Assembly (NCBI GenBank): GCA_964489735.1
Contig: CAZBAL010000008.1
Span: 3,942-67,941, forward strand
Source of the DNA: Andreesenia sp964489735
GTDB taxonomy: Bacteria > Bacillota > Clostridia > Tissierellales > Gottschalkiaceae
Length of the DNA stretch: 64,000 bases
Direction of reading: 5' to 3'
The translations under genes and the position numbers were made by a program. A model generated the notes under the pieces. It saw only the letters and a program-made list of their open reading frames with translations, was not told the DNA's origin and ran no database searches. Of the stretch, positions 45,205-53,447 are shown piece by piece; the stretch's first letter is position 1, and each line of letters opens with the position of its first letter.

Positions 45205-45492
45205 ATGAGCGATAGTATAACAGAAGGAAAAGAAAAATATTGTGTTGTAACGTTTTTTACGACAAACTATGCCATAGATTTTGAGAAAAAAATAAAAGCA
45301 GAAGGCATAGATGCTAAATTGATACCAGTTCCAAGAAGCCTCAGTTCGAGTTGTGGACTGGCTGCAAAGGTTGATTGCGATCTGCGTGAACGTATTCTTC
45401 AAATTTGCAGTGATAAGAAAGTGGAGATAGATGGTTTTCACGAGCTTGAAATCACAAAGAAAAAATCTTTTCTAGATAAATTCTTTAAATAA
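45205..45492 (+). CDS. DUF3343 putative Se/S carrier-like protein
   Basis: A 95-residue protein of the DUF3343 family, predicted from genome context to carry selenium or sulfur. The core is TTNYAIDFEKKIKAEGIDAKLIPVPRSLSSSCGLAAKVDCD (about 18-58) with the conserved SSCGLA cysteine (about 50), and a second Cys at VDCD. It follows yedE by 66 bases; the usual third partner, a SirA/YedF domain protein, is missing here. The ribosome site is weak (GAGTGA). Confidence 0.85.
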   Translation: MSDSITEGKEKYCVVTFFTTNYAIDFEKKIKAEGIDAKLIPVPRSLSSSCGLAAKVDCDLRERILQICSDKKVEIDGFHELEITKKKSFLDKFFK

Positions 45493-45504
45493 AAATTGTT
45501 TCTG

Positions 45505-45533
45505 TTGACAAACAATTTTATTTAATATAATAT
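45505..45533 (+). promoter_or_regulatory. promoter of the tyrS T-box transcript
   Basis: TTGACA (45505-45510) followed after 17 bases by TAATAT (45528-45533), or after 15 by TATAAT. Confidence 0.6.
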
Positions 45534-45587
45534 AGTCGATGTAATCAGATTGTTGATTGAAGAAATATTAAATTGAATATATTCTAT

Positions 45588-45813
45588 GAAGGATTTAAGT
45601 AATTGTGATCGGTTAAGTACAGAGAGTATGCTGGCTGGTGAAAAGCATAACACTTGATTATAATGAAATACGTTCTGGAGAATTGGTCTTTGACCACGAT
45701 TAATGCACGTTATAGCAGAGAGGTATATTATTTTATTATTTTGATAAATTGATATGCGAATTAAGGTGGTACCACGAGCTTTTCGTCCTTATACAGGATG
45801 AAGAGCTCTTTTT
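45588..45813 (+). promoter_or_regulatory. T-box leader of tyrS (tyrosine)
   Basis: Stem I includes ACAGAGAG at 45620 and the GAAATACGTTCTGGAG specifier region with codon TAC (Tyr) at 45669-45671. The antiterminator box AAGGTGGTACCACG is at 45763-45776; its TGGT fits the ACCA end of tRNA-Tyr. The terminator stem (GAGCT...AGCTC with inner TCGTCCT/AGGATGA) and T run is at 45776-45813. Confidence 0.93.
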
Positions 45814-45897
45814 TAATGCAGAAAAACAGGAAATTAAGTCAAAGAGCAAGGCGAAATAGAAGAGAAAACAATAATTTTACAAACTGGAGGGTGAAAA

Positions 45898-47127
45898 ATG
45901 GAAAGAAACGTATTTGATATTCTCAATGAAAGAGGATATATAAAACAGATGACTCATGAAGATGAGATCAGAGATCTATTAGGAAAGGAAAAAATTACTT
46001 TTTATATAGGATTCGATCCTACGGCAGACAGTTTACACGTTGGACATTTTATAGCTATGATGTTCATGGCTCATATGCAAAGAGCTGGTCACAGACCAAT
46101 TGCATTAGTGGGTGGAGGAACAGCAACTATAGGAGATCCATCAGGAAGAACTGATATGAGACAGATGCTCACTAGAGAAGACATAAATAAAAATGTTGAA
46201 GGAATCAAATCACAGCTAGAAAGATTTATCGATTTCAGCGATGACAAAGCGCTTCTTGTTAACAATGCGGACTGGCTTTTAGATCTAAACTATGTAGAGT
46301 TTATAAGAGATATTGGTGTTCATTTCTCAGTTAACAGAATGCTTGCAGCTGAATGTTTTAAGCAAAGACTTGAGAAAGGTCTATCGTTCCTGGAGTTTAA
46401 CTATATGCTTATGCAGGGATACGATTTCTATAAGCTTAATGAAGAATATGACTGTAAGATGCAGTTAGGTGGAGATGACCAATGGTCAAATATGATTGCA
46501 GGTATGGATCTTATAAGAAGAAAGTCATCAAAGCAGGTTTACGCAATGACTTGTACACTTCTTACAAACAGTGAAGGGCAGAAAATGGGTAAAACTGCAT
46601 CTGGTGCTGTTTGGCTATCAGCTGATAAAATGTCGCCGTATGATTTCTACCAGTACTGGAGAAATGTTGATGATGCTGATGTCAACAAGTGTTTAAGAAT
46701 GCTCACTTTCATACCTATGGATGAGGTTGATAGACTTTCATCACTAGAAGGTGCTGAAATTAACAAGGCTAAAGAGATACTTGCCTATGAGGTTACTAAT
46801 CTGGTGCACGGACAGGAAGAGGCTGAAAAAGCTCAGGCTGCTGCAAGAGCATTGTTCTCAGGTGGAGCAGATGATTCATCTATGCCGTCTACAGAAATGG
46901 AAGCGTCAAAATTTGAAGAAGGAGTTGGACTTTTAGGACTTCTTACAGAATTAGGTCTTACAAAATCTAATGGTGAGGCTAGAAGGCTTGTTCAACAAAA
47001 CGGTATTTCGATTAATGATGAAGCTGTAAAAGACACAAATCTTCAAGTAGATAAATCGATGTTTAAAGACAACGAGATGATGATAAGAAAAGGGAAAAAA
47101 GTTTACCACAAAGTTGTGATAAAATAG
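45898..47127 (+). CDS. tyrS: tyrosyl-tRNA synthetase
   Basis: Class I synthetase charging tRNA-Tyr. The 409 residues show the HIGH-type motif HVGH near 49, the tyrosine-binding YMLMQGYDFYKL and LGGDDQWSNM, the KMSKS-type GQKMGKTASG near 232 and a C-terminal S4 RNA-binding domain (about 345-405). Length and order are those of TyrS type 1/2 of about 410. GGAGGG precedes the ATG. The MATE gene follows after 32 bases without a terminator and probably shares the tyrosine-controlled transcript. Confidence 0.97.
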   Translation: MERNVFDILNERGYIKQMTHEDEIRDLLGKEKITFYIGFDPTADSLHVGHFIAMMFMAHMQRAGHRPIALVGGGTATIGDPSGRTDMRQMLTREDINKNVEGIKSQLERFIDFSDDKALLVNNADWLLDLNYVEFIRDIGVHFSVNRMLAAECFKQRLEKGLSFLEFNYMLMQGYDFYKLNEEYDCKMQLGGDDQWSNMIAGMDLIRRKSSKQVYAMTCTLLTNSEGQKMGKTASGAVWLSADKMSPYDFYQYWRNVDDADVNKCLRMLTFIPMDEVDRLSSLEGAEINKAKEILAYEVTNLVHGQEEAEKAQAAARALFSGGADDSSMPSTEMEASKFEEGVGLLGLLTELGLTKSNGEARRLVQQNGISINDEAVKDTNLQVDKSMFKDNEMMIRKGKKVYHKVVIK

Positions 47128-47159
47128 AAGTAATGCCCATTAGAAATGAGTGATGATGA

Positions 47160-48515
47160 ATGGATGCTTCAAAGCAATTAGGAGAAGATAGGATATTAAG
47201 CCTGTTGGTAAAATTTTCTTTACCAGCGATTGTGGCAATGCTTGTAAATGCAATATATAGTGTTGTAGACAGAATGTTCATAGGTCAGATAGTAGGTTCG
47301 GATGCTTTTGCTGGAGCGTTCCTATCATATCCGCTTGTGTTGATGGCGGTAGCACTGGGAAGTCTTGCTGGTTTTGGGGGAGCGTCTTTAACATCAATAA
47401 GGCTAGGACAGAATAGAACTGAAGAGGCCAGAATAATACTTGGAAATTCATTTTTTCTATTGGTATTCTTATCGACAATTTTTACAGCGGGTATGTTGAT
47501 CTATTCTAAGCCAATATTACAAGTGTTTGGTGGAGAAGGAAAAGCTCTTGAACATGCAATAACATATCTTAAATATTTGTCTATAGGTTTTCCATTTCAG
47601 ATAATATCGATAGGGCTGAACAACTTCATCAGAGCGCAAGGAGACCCTAAAGTTGCGATGAAGACAATGTTAGCCGGAGCGATATCCAATATTATACTGG
47701 ATGCTCTATTTATGTATGTATTTGGAATGGGGATAGCTGGGGCTGCGATTGCAACCGTTATAGCACAGTTGATTACTTTAGTCATGATTATGCACTATTT
47801 TTTATCGACGAAAACATTGGTGAGACTAAAAATTTGTTATATGGCTCCACAAATCTGTCTTATAAGGCAGATTTTAGCTCTGGGTTTTGCTCAGTTTGTT
47901 ACTCAGATGTTGAACAGCAGTATAACTCTTATATATAACAAACTTTTAGGAATGCATGGTGGCGCAATAGCAATATCTTCATATGGGATTATAAGCAGTA
48001 TTTTGACCATAATAGTACTGCCTATTTTTGGGTTGAATCAAGGAGTTCAGCCGATCATAGGCTACAACTATGGTGCTAAGAAATATGATAGAGTTAAGTC
48101 TGCATTTTTCTCTGCAGCAACGGCAGCTACAGTGGTAACTATTTTAGGATTTATTGTTATTCAACTATTCACCGAGCCTTTAGTTAGGCTTTTTACAAGC
48201 GACAAAGAGTTGATAAAAGAGGCATCTTACGGTGCTCGAATATATTTTATGGTGTTCATGATAGTAGGTTTTCAGATAGTCAGCTCAAATTACTTTCAAG
48301 CTAAAGGTTACCCTTTAAGGGCTTTTACTATGAGTATTTTGAGACAGGGTGTAATATTAATACCGGGCTTGTTCATACTCTCGGGCAAATATGGACTTAC
48401 AGGTATATGGTATGCGGCACCGCTGTCTGATACGACATCGTTTTTTGTCACTACTATACTTTTGTTTAAAGATTTCAAAAAGATGAACGAAGAAAAAATG
48501 GCTTTGGAAAATTAA
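47160..48515 (+). CDS. MATE-family exporter, second copy
   Basis: A 451-residue 12-helix MATE protein (DinF/MepA-like branch): LVKFSLPAIVAMLVNAIYSVVDRMFIGQIVGSDAFAG at the N-terminus and GLNQGVQPIIGYNYGAKKYDRV near 290. Only a weak ribosome site (GAGTGATGATG) precedes the ATG, and the start lies 32 bases after tyrS. Substrate unknown. It differs clearly from the MATE at 1772. Confidence 0.88.
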   Translation: MDASKQLGEDRILSLLVKFSLPAIVAMLVNAIYSVVDRMFIGQIVGSDAFAGAFLSYPLVLMAVALGSLAGFGGASLTSIRLGQNRTEEARIILGNSFFLLVFLSTIFTAGMLIYSKPILQVFGGEGKALEHAITYLKYLSIGFPFQIISIGLNNFIRAQGDPKVAMKTMLAGAISNIILDALFMYVFGMGIAGAAIATVIAQLITLVMIMHYFLSTKTLVRLKICYMAPQICLIRQILALGFAQFVTQMLNSSITLIYNKLLGMHGGAIAISSYGIISSILTIIVLPIFGLNQGVQPIIGYNYGAKKYDRVKSAFFSAATAATVVTILGFIVIQLFTEPLVRLFTSDKELIKEASYGARIYFMVFMIVGFQIVSSNYFQAKGYPLRAFTMSILRQGVILIPGLFILSGKYGLTGIWYAAPLSDTTSFFVTTILLFKDFKKMNEEKMALEN

Positions 48516-48533
48516 TTCCAAAGCCATTTTTTA
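48497..48533. terminator. bidirectional terminator
   Basis: AATGGCTTTGGAA / TTCCAAAGCCATT stem containing the MATE stop codon, with T run to the right and A run to the left. It separates the MATE gene from the convergent arsM-like gene. Confidence 0.88.
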
Positions 48534-48553
48534 CATTTTAACTATAATCACTT

Positions 48554-49336
48554 TTATTTTACTAGCTTTCTGGCCTTTATATATCCGGAAGCTATATACC
48601 ATTGCAAATCAAAGTCGGGAGTTCCCCATTTGCTAGCATATTCATCTGCAACTTCTTCAGTAATTATCTCTATATCCGAAAAACCTGCATTTATTAAATA
48701 GTTTTCTATCTGAGACTCAGTAGATGCGCCAGAAACTCAGCAGCTATGCATGTTCGGATCCTCTTTTATATCTTTAGGTATATTATTAACCATAACTGTA
48801 TCTGAAAGTGCAATTCTTCCGCCGGTTTTTAAAACGCGGAACATCTCGTTATAAACTTGCTGTTTGTTTGTAGATAAGTTTATTACACAGTTTGATATCA
48901 GTAAATCAGCTGAGTTGTCAGCGACAGGCAGATGCTCTATTTCTCCGAGTCTGAATTCTACATTATTATAATTGCTCTCTTGAGCTGTTCTTCTAGATCT
49001 CGAAATCATCTCGGGAGTCATATCAACACCAATCACTTTACCTGAACTTCCAACTTTCTTTGAAGCTATAAATGCATCAAATCCAGCTCCTGATCCAAGG
49101 TCTATGACTATCTCTCCAGGTTGGATTTCAGCAATTGCCTGAGGATTGCCACATCCAAGCCCAAGGTTTGCATCATCGGGTGCGGCTTCTATCTCTTCTT
49201 TACTATATCCTATAGACTCCGATACTTGTTCAGGTGCTGCAGAAGAACAGCATGAGCTCGAGTTTTCTGCAATATCTCTATATTTTTTGCTCACATTATC
49301 TCTTATTATATTATCTCTTACTGTTTTTTCTTTCAT
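48554..49336 (-). CDS. arsM: ArsM-like arsenite methyltransferase with selenocysteine
   Basis: S-adenosylmethionine-dependent methyltransferase of the As(III) methylase family, 260 residues when TGA at 48739-48737 is read as Sec200. Motif I is VIDLGSGAGFD (77-87). The three arsenic-binding positions of ArsM are visible: Cys62 in GLGCGNP, Cys150 in SNCVINL, and at the third (normally C-x-GGA or C-x-SGA) HSC-U-VSGA. An N-terminal CC pair (29-30) is also typical. After TGA the frame runs 60 more codons to TAA with ESQIENYLINAGFSDIEI, as in ArsM C-termini. AGAGGTG precedes the ATG at 49336, six codons inside a longer open frame. No arsR or arsB is adjacent. Confidence 0.85.
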
Positions 49337-49574
49337 AATTACACCTCTATTCATTTACCATAGAAATTAAGCTATTTAATTGGCTAAACTATTGAGTAAA
49401 ATCAACTTTAATTCTCTTTTATTAGAAGGTGGAGCGCTTTTAGTTCACCATAAATAGCTATATATAATATTATACTATAAATCGTGATTGATAAAATATA
49501 TTTAAATTACCATGTTTTCAATAATATAGATATATGATGATGTTAAAGGGTATAATCATACCGAGGTGAATATT

Positions 49575-50366
49575 ATGAATAATCTTGATCTTAGTATAAT
49601 ATACTTTAGTCCGACAGGCAGTACTGCAAAAGTTGCTAGAGCAGTAGCTGATGGAACGAAATTGAATTATGATGAATACGATTTGACATATGATAGAGAG
49701 CTGAGAAAGCAGAGTTTTGGGGAAAAGGATATGCTGATAGTAGCTATACCTGTATTTGCCGGTAGAGTGCCGGAGTTGCTTGTTGATGTGTTTTCAAAGA
49801 TAAAGGGGAAAAACACATATTTTCTTCCCGTAGTAGTATATGGAAATAGAGCAGTTGAGGATGCACTGATTGAACTTGATGATATATTCAAATCAAATGG
49901 ATTTATAACTATAGGATATGGTATCTTTATTGGAGAACATTCATATTCTGAAGAGTTTGGAACGGGCAGACCAAATCAGGATGATCTGGAGGCTGCTAAA
50001 AACTACGGAAAAGTCTTAATTGATAGAATCGAAAAGGTTGGAAACAATGAGGATAGGCAAAGTGTTTTTCAGGGTACTATTCCAGGGAACAGACCATATA
50101 AAGATAGAGCATCTCATCAGGAATTGTGGGGACCAGTTGCCACAGACAGCTGTACTTTCTGCGGTGAATGTTTGAAGATATGTCCTGTAGATGCAATAGA
50201 CCATTTGAATCCGAAAAAAACGGATTACAATAAATGTATTCATTGTTGTGCGTGTATAAAAATATGCGAGGAAGATGCCAAACATATGGAAGGGCAGACT
50301 ATTTCAAAAGTAATGGATATGCTCAACAAAGTTGCGAGAGAAAGAAAAGAAATAGAACTGGGCTAG
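49575..50366 (+). CDS. flavodoxin-ferredoxin fusion (EFR1 family)
   Basis: A 263-residue electron-transfer protein. An N-terminal flavodoxin-like domain (about 1-165; YFSPTGSTAKVARAVADG is the FMN phosphate loop) is joined to a C-terminal 2[4Fe-4S] ferredoxin (about 195-250) with CTFCGECLKICPVDAID and CIHCCACIKICEEDAK. Such proteins shuttle low-potential electrons in anaerobes. GAGGTGA precedes the ATG at 49575. It is divergent from the arsM-like gene; the 238 bases between them show no strong shared palindrome. Confidence 0.88.
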   Translation: MNNLDLSIIYFSPTGSTAKVARAVADGTKLNYDEYDLTYDRELRKQSFGEKDMLIVAIPVFAGRVPELLVDVFSKIKGKNTYFLPVVVYGNRAVEDALIELDDIFKSNGFITIGYGIFIGEHSYSEEFGTGRPNQDDLEAAKNYGKVLIDRIEKVGNNEDRQSVFQGTIPGNRPYKDRASHQELWGPVATDSCTFCGECLKICPVDAIDHLNPKKTDYNKCIHCCACIKICEEDAKHMEGQTISKVMDMLNKVARERKEIELG

Positions 50367-50399
50367 CTTTATGATATAATCAGATAGTGAGGTGATTTG

Positions 50400-51107
50400 G
50401 TGAGACTGAATAAATACATTTCTTCATCAGGAATTTGCTCTAGAAGAGAAGCAGATAGGCTGATAGAAAGTGGAAAAGTAAAGATAAATGGAAAAAGAGC
50501 AGAACTAGGACAGATTGTTGAAGAGGGAGATATTGTCCAAGTTAACGGAAAGAATATTGAGCCTAAAAAGAAGAAAGTCTATCTTGCTTTCAATAAGCCG
50601 AGAGGTGTAGTCTGTACTACAGAAAAAAGAGAGAGAGACAACATAATCGACTTTATAGGTTTTAGAGAGAGAATATTCCCCATCGGAAGACTGGATAAAG
50701 ATTCACAGGGACTTATTTTTCTGACAAATGACGGTGACATTGTAAATAAGATACTTAGACAAGAATACAAAAAAGAAAAAGAGTACGAAGTTACTGTAAA
50801 TAAAAAGATTACAGATGAATTTTTAAGATCTATGGCTTCAGGTGTCGAGATTTATAATCCTGTAAGAGATGAAAATGTGGTTACTAACAAGGCTAAGGTG
50901 AAAAGAATATCGGATAGAAGATTCAATATAATAATTTCCCAGGGTCTGAATAGACAGATAAGAAGAATGTGTGAAGCTTTAGGTTATGAGGTGGAGACTC
51001 TTAAGAGGATCAGAATATCTAATATAAAGATAGGCGAACTTCCTGAAGGAAAGTATAGACATTTAAACAGTGTTGAGATGAAAGGATTAATTGGGAATAG
51101 AAGATAA
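50400..51107 (+). CDS. rRNA pseudouridine synthase, RsuA/RluB/RluF family
   Basis: Converts a uridine in ribosomal RNA to pseudouridine. The 235-residue protein has an N-terminal S4 domain (MRLNKYISSSGICSRREADRLIESGKVKINGK), then the catalytic domain with GRLDKDSQGLIFLTNDGD (catalytic Asp near 99) and GLNRQIRRMCEALGYEV. NKPRGVVCTT resembles RluF more than RsuA, but exact target is not certain. GTG at 50400 is preferred; GAGGTGAT lies six bases upstream. It is 33 bases after the EFR1 gene. Confidence 0.88.
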   Translation: MRLNKYISSSGICSRREADRLIESGKVKINGKRAELGQIVEEGDIVQVNGKNIEPKKKKVYLAFNKPRGVVCTTEKRERDNIIDFIGFRERIFPIGRLDKDSQGLIFLTNDGDIVNKILRQEYKKEKEYEVTVNKKITDEFLRSMASGVEIYNPVRDENVVTNKAKVKRISDRRFNIIISQGLNRQIRRMCEALGYEVETLKRIRISNIKIGELPEGKYRHLNSVEMKGLIGNRR

Positions 51108-51122
51108 TAGGAATAAATTTTT

Positions 51123-51158
51123 AAAAAAGTGAGAACTGTAATGGTTCTCACTTTTTTT
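51123..51158 (+). terminator. Rho-independent terminator of the pseudouridine synthase gene
   Basis: AAAAAAGTGAGAAC / GTTCTCACTTTTTT stem with seven-base loop; strong T run on the right and A run on the left. Confidence 0.93.
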
Positions 51159-51329
51159 ATAGCAATCGTTATAGCAATCGTGCATAAAAGCAAATAATAT
51201 GTGTGAGTATAAGGGTATCTGATAGGAAGACGTTACTGTATAAATAATTGCAATTGGTGAATCTCTTCAGTTTACACTTATTGATGATACAATTAGTATA
51301 TTAATAATAATGAGGTTCAGTGCAAGATT

Positions 51330-53060
51330 ATGAGTACAGGGGGGAGCGAGATTAATATATTTAATACTAACACCTTTAGCTCTAGGAGTATTCAAGAAGA
51401 TATGAGATATAAAAGTTTTGACTATATAAGAAAAAGTATGGATTTTCCTCAATCGATATATAGGAGCTCAATATTTAATGAGCAGATGGTTTGGAGCATT
51501 GAGGACTTCGACTACGTCGGAAGCATCATATCAGGACTATCGGATTTAGGAAAAAAGAAAATTTCATTGAATAAAGATCTGAGATTGCCGAAAAACAATC
51601 TTTTAGGTCAGAGCATAACAGGTATAGGCAAAGATGCTTTCAGAAATCTAGATATTAGAAAATTGACAATTCCGGAATTAGATAGAGATGAGAAGTACTA
51701 TATAGGAACTTGTGCATTTTATGGGAATAAGTTAAGGTCTTTGAACTTACCACAAGGTGTGGTTGAAATCGAAGCTAATGCATTTCAGAAGAATCTGCTA
51801 GAAAAGCTTATAATACCAGAGTCCATATATAAAATTGGAAACAGTGCATTCCGAGCAAATCGAATAAGTGAATTGAGATTTGAAGAAAATTTAATACCTA
51901 TTCATATAGATAACTTTGCTTTTGCGGATAACAAAATTGTTTCAGTGAATTTTCCAAGAAATGTGATAAAAACTCTAGCTTATGTTTTTATGAATAATAT
52001 AGGAAAGGAAGCTATATCAGGAAAGAATAGCTATGGGAGGGTTCATATATATACCTCAAATCCTTCCCATTTAGAAGAAGGACAGTATATACGTGAGAGT
52101 GAATATCAGAAGATAATACTCAAAGAGCCATTAAAATGGGAGATAGAAGATTTTATAATTGAAGGAACATCAGTTAAAGGATTTAGCAGTTTGGGACTGT
52201 TGAAGTTTGCGGATAATAAAGACTTGATTATACCTGATAAGAATGGGCATGGGGATAAAATAACTGATATCGGAGAGTCTGCATTTAAAGTTTCGAGCAA
52301 AGAAATTATTTTCAACAATGATCTGGTCTATGTTCCTAATGGGATTAAAAAGCTTACAATTCCAAAAAGCGTAAAATCCATTGGCAGAGATGCATTCAGA
52401 TATAATAATATCAATGAATTGTCTTTACCAAAGGGATTGAAAATTATAGGTGAGACAGCCTTTGCTGGAAATAAAATAGAGGTTTTAGAGCTTTCAAATA
52501 GTATAAAGGAAATAGGCGAGGGAGCATTTTCTCTGAACTCGCTTAAAGAAATCACCATACCTGGAAGTATCAAGAACATTTCGGATGGTGCATTTGGAAG
52601 AAATACTGATCTGGTTAAGGTAAATATAGAAGAAGGGGTAAATGCTGTTGGAAACTATGCATTTGTGGGAGCTCCAATAAAACAGTTAGTACTTCCATCG
52701 AGTATAAGAGAAGTTGGAGAAAGAGCATTTGCCTATCATAAGATGGAGTTTTTAGAAATTCCAGGAACTGTGAATACTATTAAAAACTCAGCTTTTAGAG
52801 GGAATCCAAAGTCTAGGAAGCTCAAAAAAATTGTGCTTAATGAAGGTATAAAAAATATACATAAATGGGCATTCAAAGATAATTTACTCAAAGAAGTTGA
52901 TTTACCTGAATCTTTAAGGCTATTTCATGAATCCGTATTCTCAGACAATGGACATAGCAACAGGTTTGTCAGAGTGAAAATATATACTAATGATGGGAGG
53001 ATGGAGAAGTATAAATCTAAATATCAGGAGGTGCTGATCATCAATACAGAAAAATGCTGA
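51330..53060 (+). CDS. BspA-type leucine-rich-repeat protein
   Basis: A 576-residue protein made mostly of LRR_5 (BspA-like) repeats with the pattern I-x-x-x-AF-x-x-N-x-I-x-x-L-x-L-P. Two longer modules, near 50 and near 270, begin W-IEDF-GT(S)-KG(L)S-LG and then NKDL-IPDKN-G-ITDIGESAF, a layout known from surface LRR proteins of gut Clostridia. There is no signal peptide, membrane segment, LPXTG or SLH domain, so its location is uncertain. ATG 51330 lacks a ribosome site, while AGGGGGGAG stands inside the first codons; the true start may be non-standard. Role in binding is inferred only. Confidence 0.8.
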   Translation: MSTGGSEINIFNTNTFSSRSIQEDMRYKSFDYIRKSMDFPQSIYRSSIFNEQMVWSIEDFDYVGSIISGLSDLGKKKISLNKDLRLPKNNLLGQSITGIGKDAFRNLDIRKLTIPELDRDEKYYIGTCAFYGNKLRSLNLPQGVVEIEANAFQKNLLEKLIIPESIYKIGNSAFRANRISELRFEENLIPIHIDNFAFADNKIVSVNFPRNVIKTLAYVFMNNIGKEAISGKNSYGRVHIYTSNPSHLEEGQYIRESEYQKIILKEPLKWEIEDFIIEGTSVKGFSSLGLLKFADNKDLIIPDKNGHGDKITDIGESAFKVSSKEIIFNNDLVYVPNGIKKLTIPKSVKSIGRDAFRYNNINELSLPKGLKIIGETAFAGNKIEVLELSNSIKEIGEGAFSLNSLKEITIPGSIKNISDGAFGRNTDLVKVNIEEGVNAVGNYAFVGAPIKQLVLPSSIREVGERAFAYHKMEFLEIPGTVNTIKNSAFRGNPKSRKLKKIVLNEGIKNIHKWAFKDNLLKEVDLPESLRLFHESVFSDNGHSNRFVRVKIYTNDGRMEKYKSKYQEVLIINTEKC

Positions 53061-53156
53061 CAGATATGTTATCAAGAAAAGCAGGTTGCTTTTAAAATTA
53101 TAAATTACAGAAAAACAGATCTGGATTATAAAAAACATCGTATTAATACGAAGAGT

Positions 53157-53182
53157 GAGGACTATATAAGTCCTCTTTTTTT
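53157..53182 (+). terminator. Rho-independent terminator of the LRR gene
   Basis: GAGGAC-TATATAA-GTCCTC followed by seven T. A perfect 14-base palindrome TCGTATTAATACGA lies just before it at 53137-53150. Confidence 0.85.
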
Positions 53183-53353
53183 ATTTGAAATTTTACGGAG
53201 TAATTTCAATAAACTGTTGATTAAGTGAGCTTTCTATCGAATATTAATTGTTAAGTTTATATTAAAAGCCTTAATTCTGAGTTAAAAATATTTTTAAATT
53301 ACATTAGAGAGAGATTAATTTTGTTTAGATATTATTATCTTTTGTATATCCTT

Positions 53354-53382
53354 TTGACATGGTATTTTCGTTTAAGTATGAT
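53354..53382 (+). promoter_or_regulatory. promoter of the ppx-ppk operon
   Basis: TTGACA (53354-53359), 17-base spacer, TATGAT (53377-53382), about 65 bases before the ppx start. The rest of 53183-53353 is AT-rich without an open frame. Confidence 0.75.
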
Positions 53383-53447
53383 GAAAATAAGAGGATAAAT
53401 CGCATACATATAATGAACAAATAGTTTGAAAAAACAGGGGTGTTTAC

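Noticed and set aside
51163..51183. Short tandem repeat TATAGCAATCGT
   Set aside because: Only two 12-base copies after a terminator, with no sign of function.
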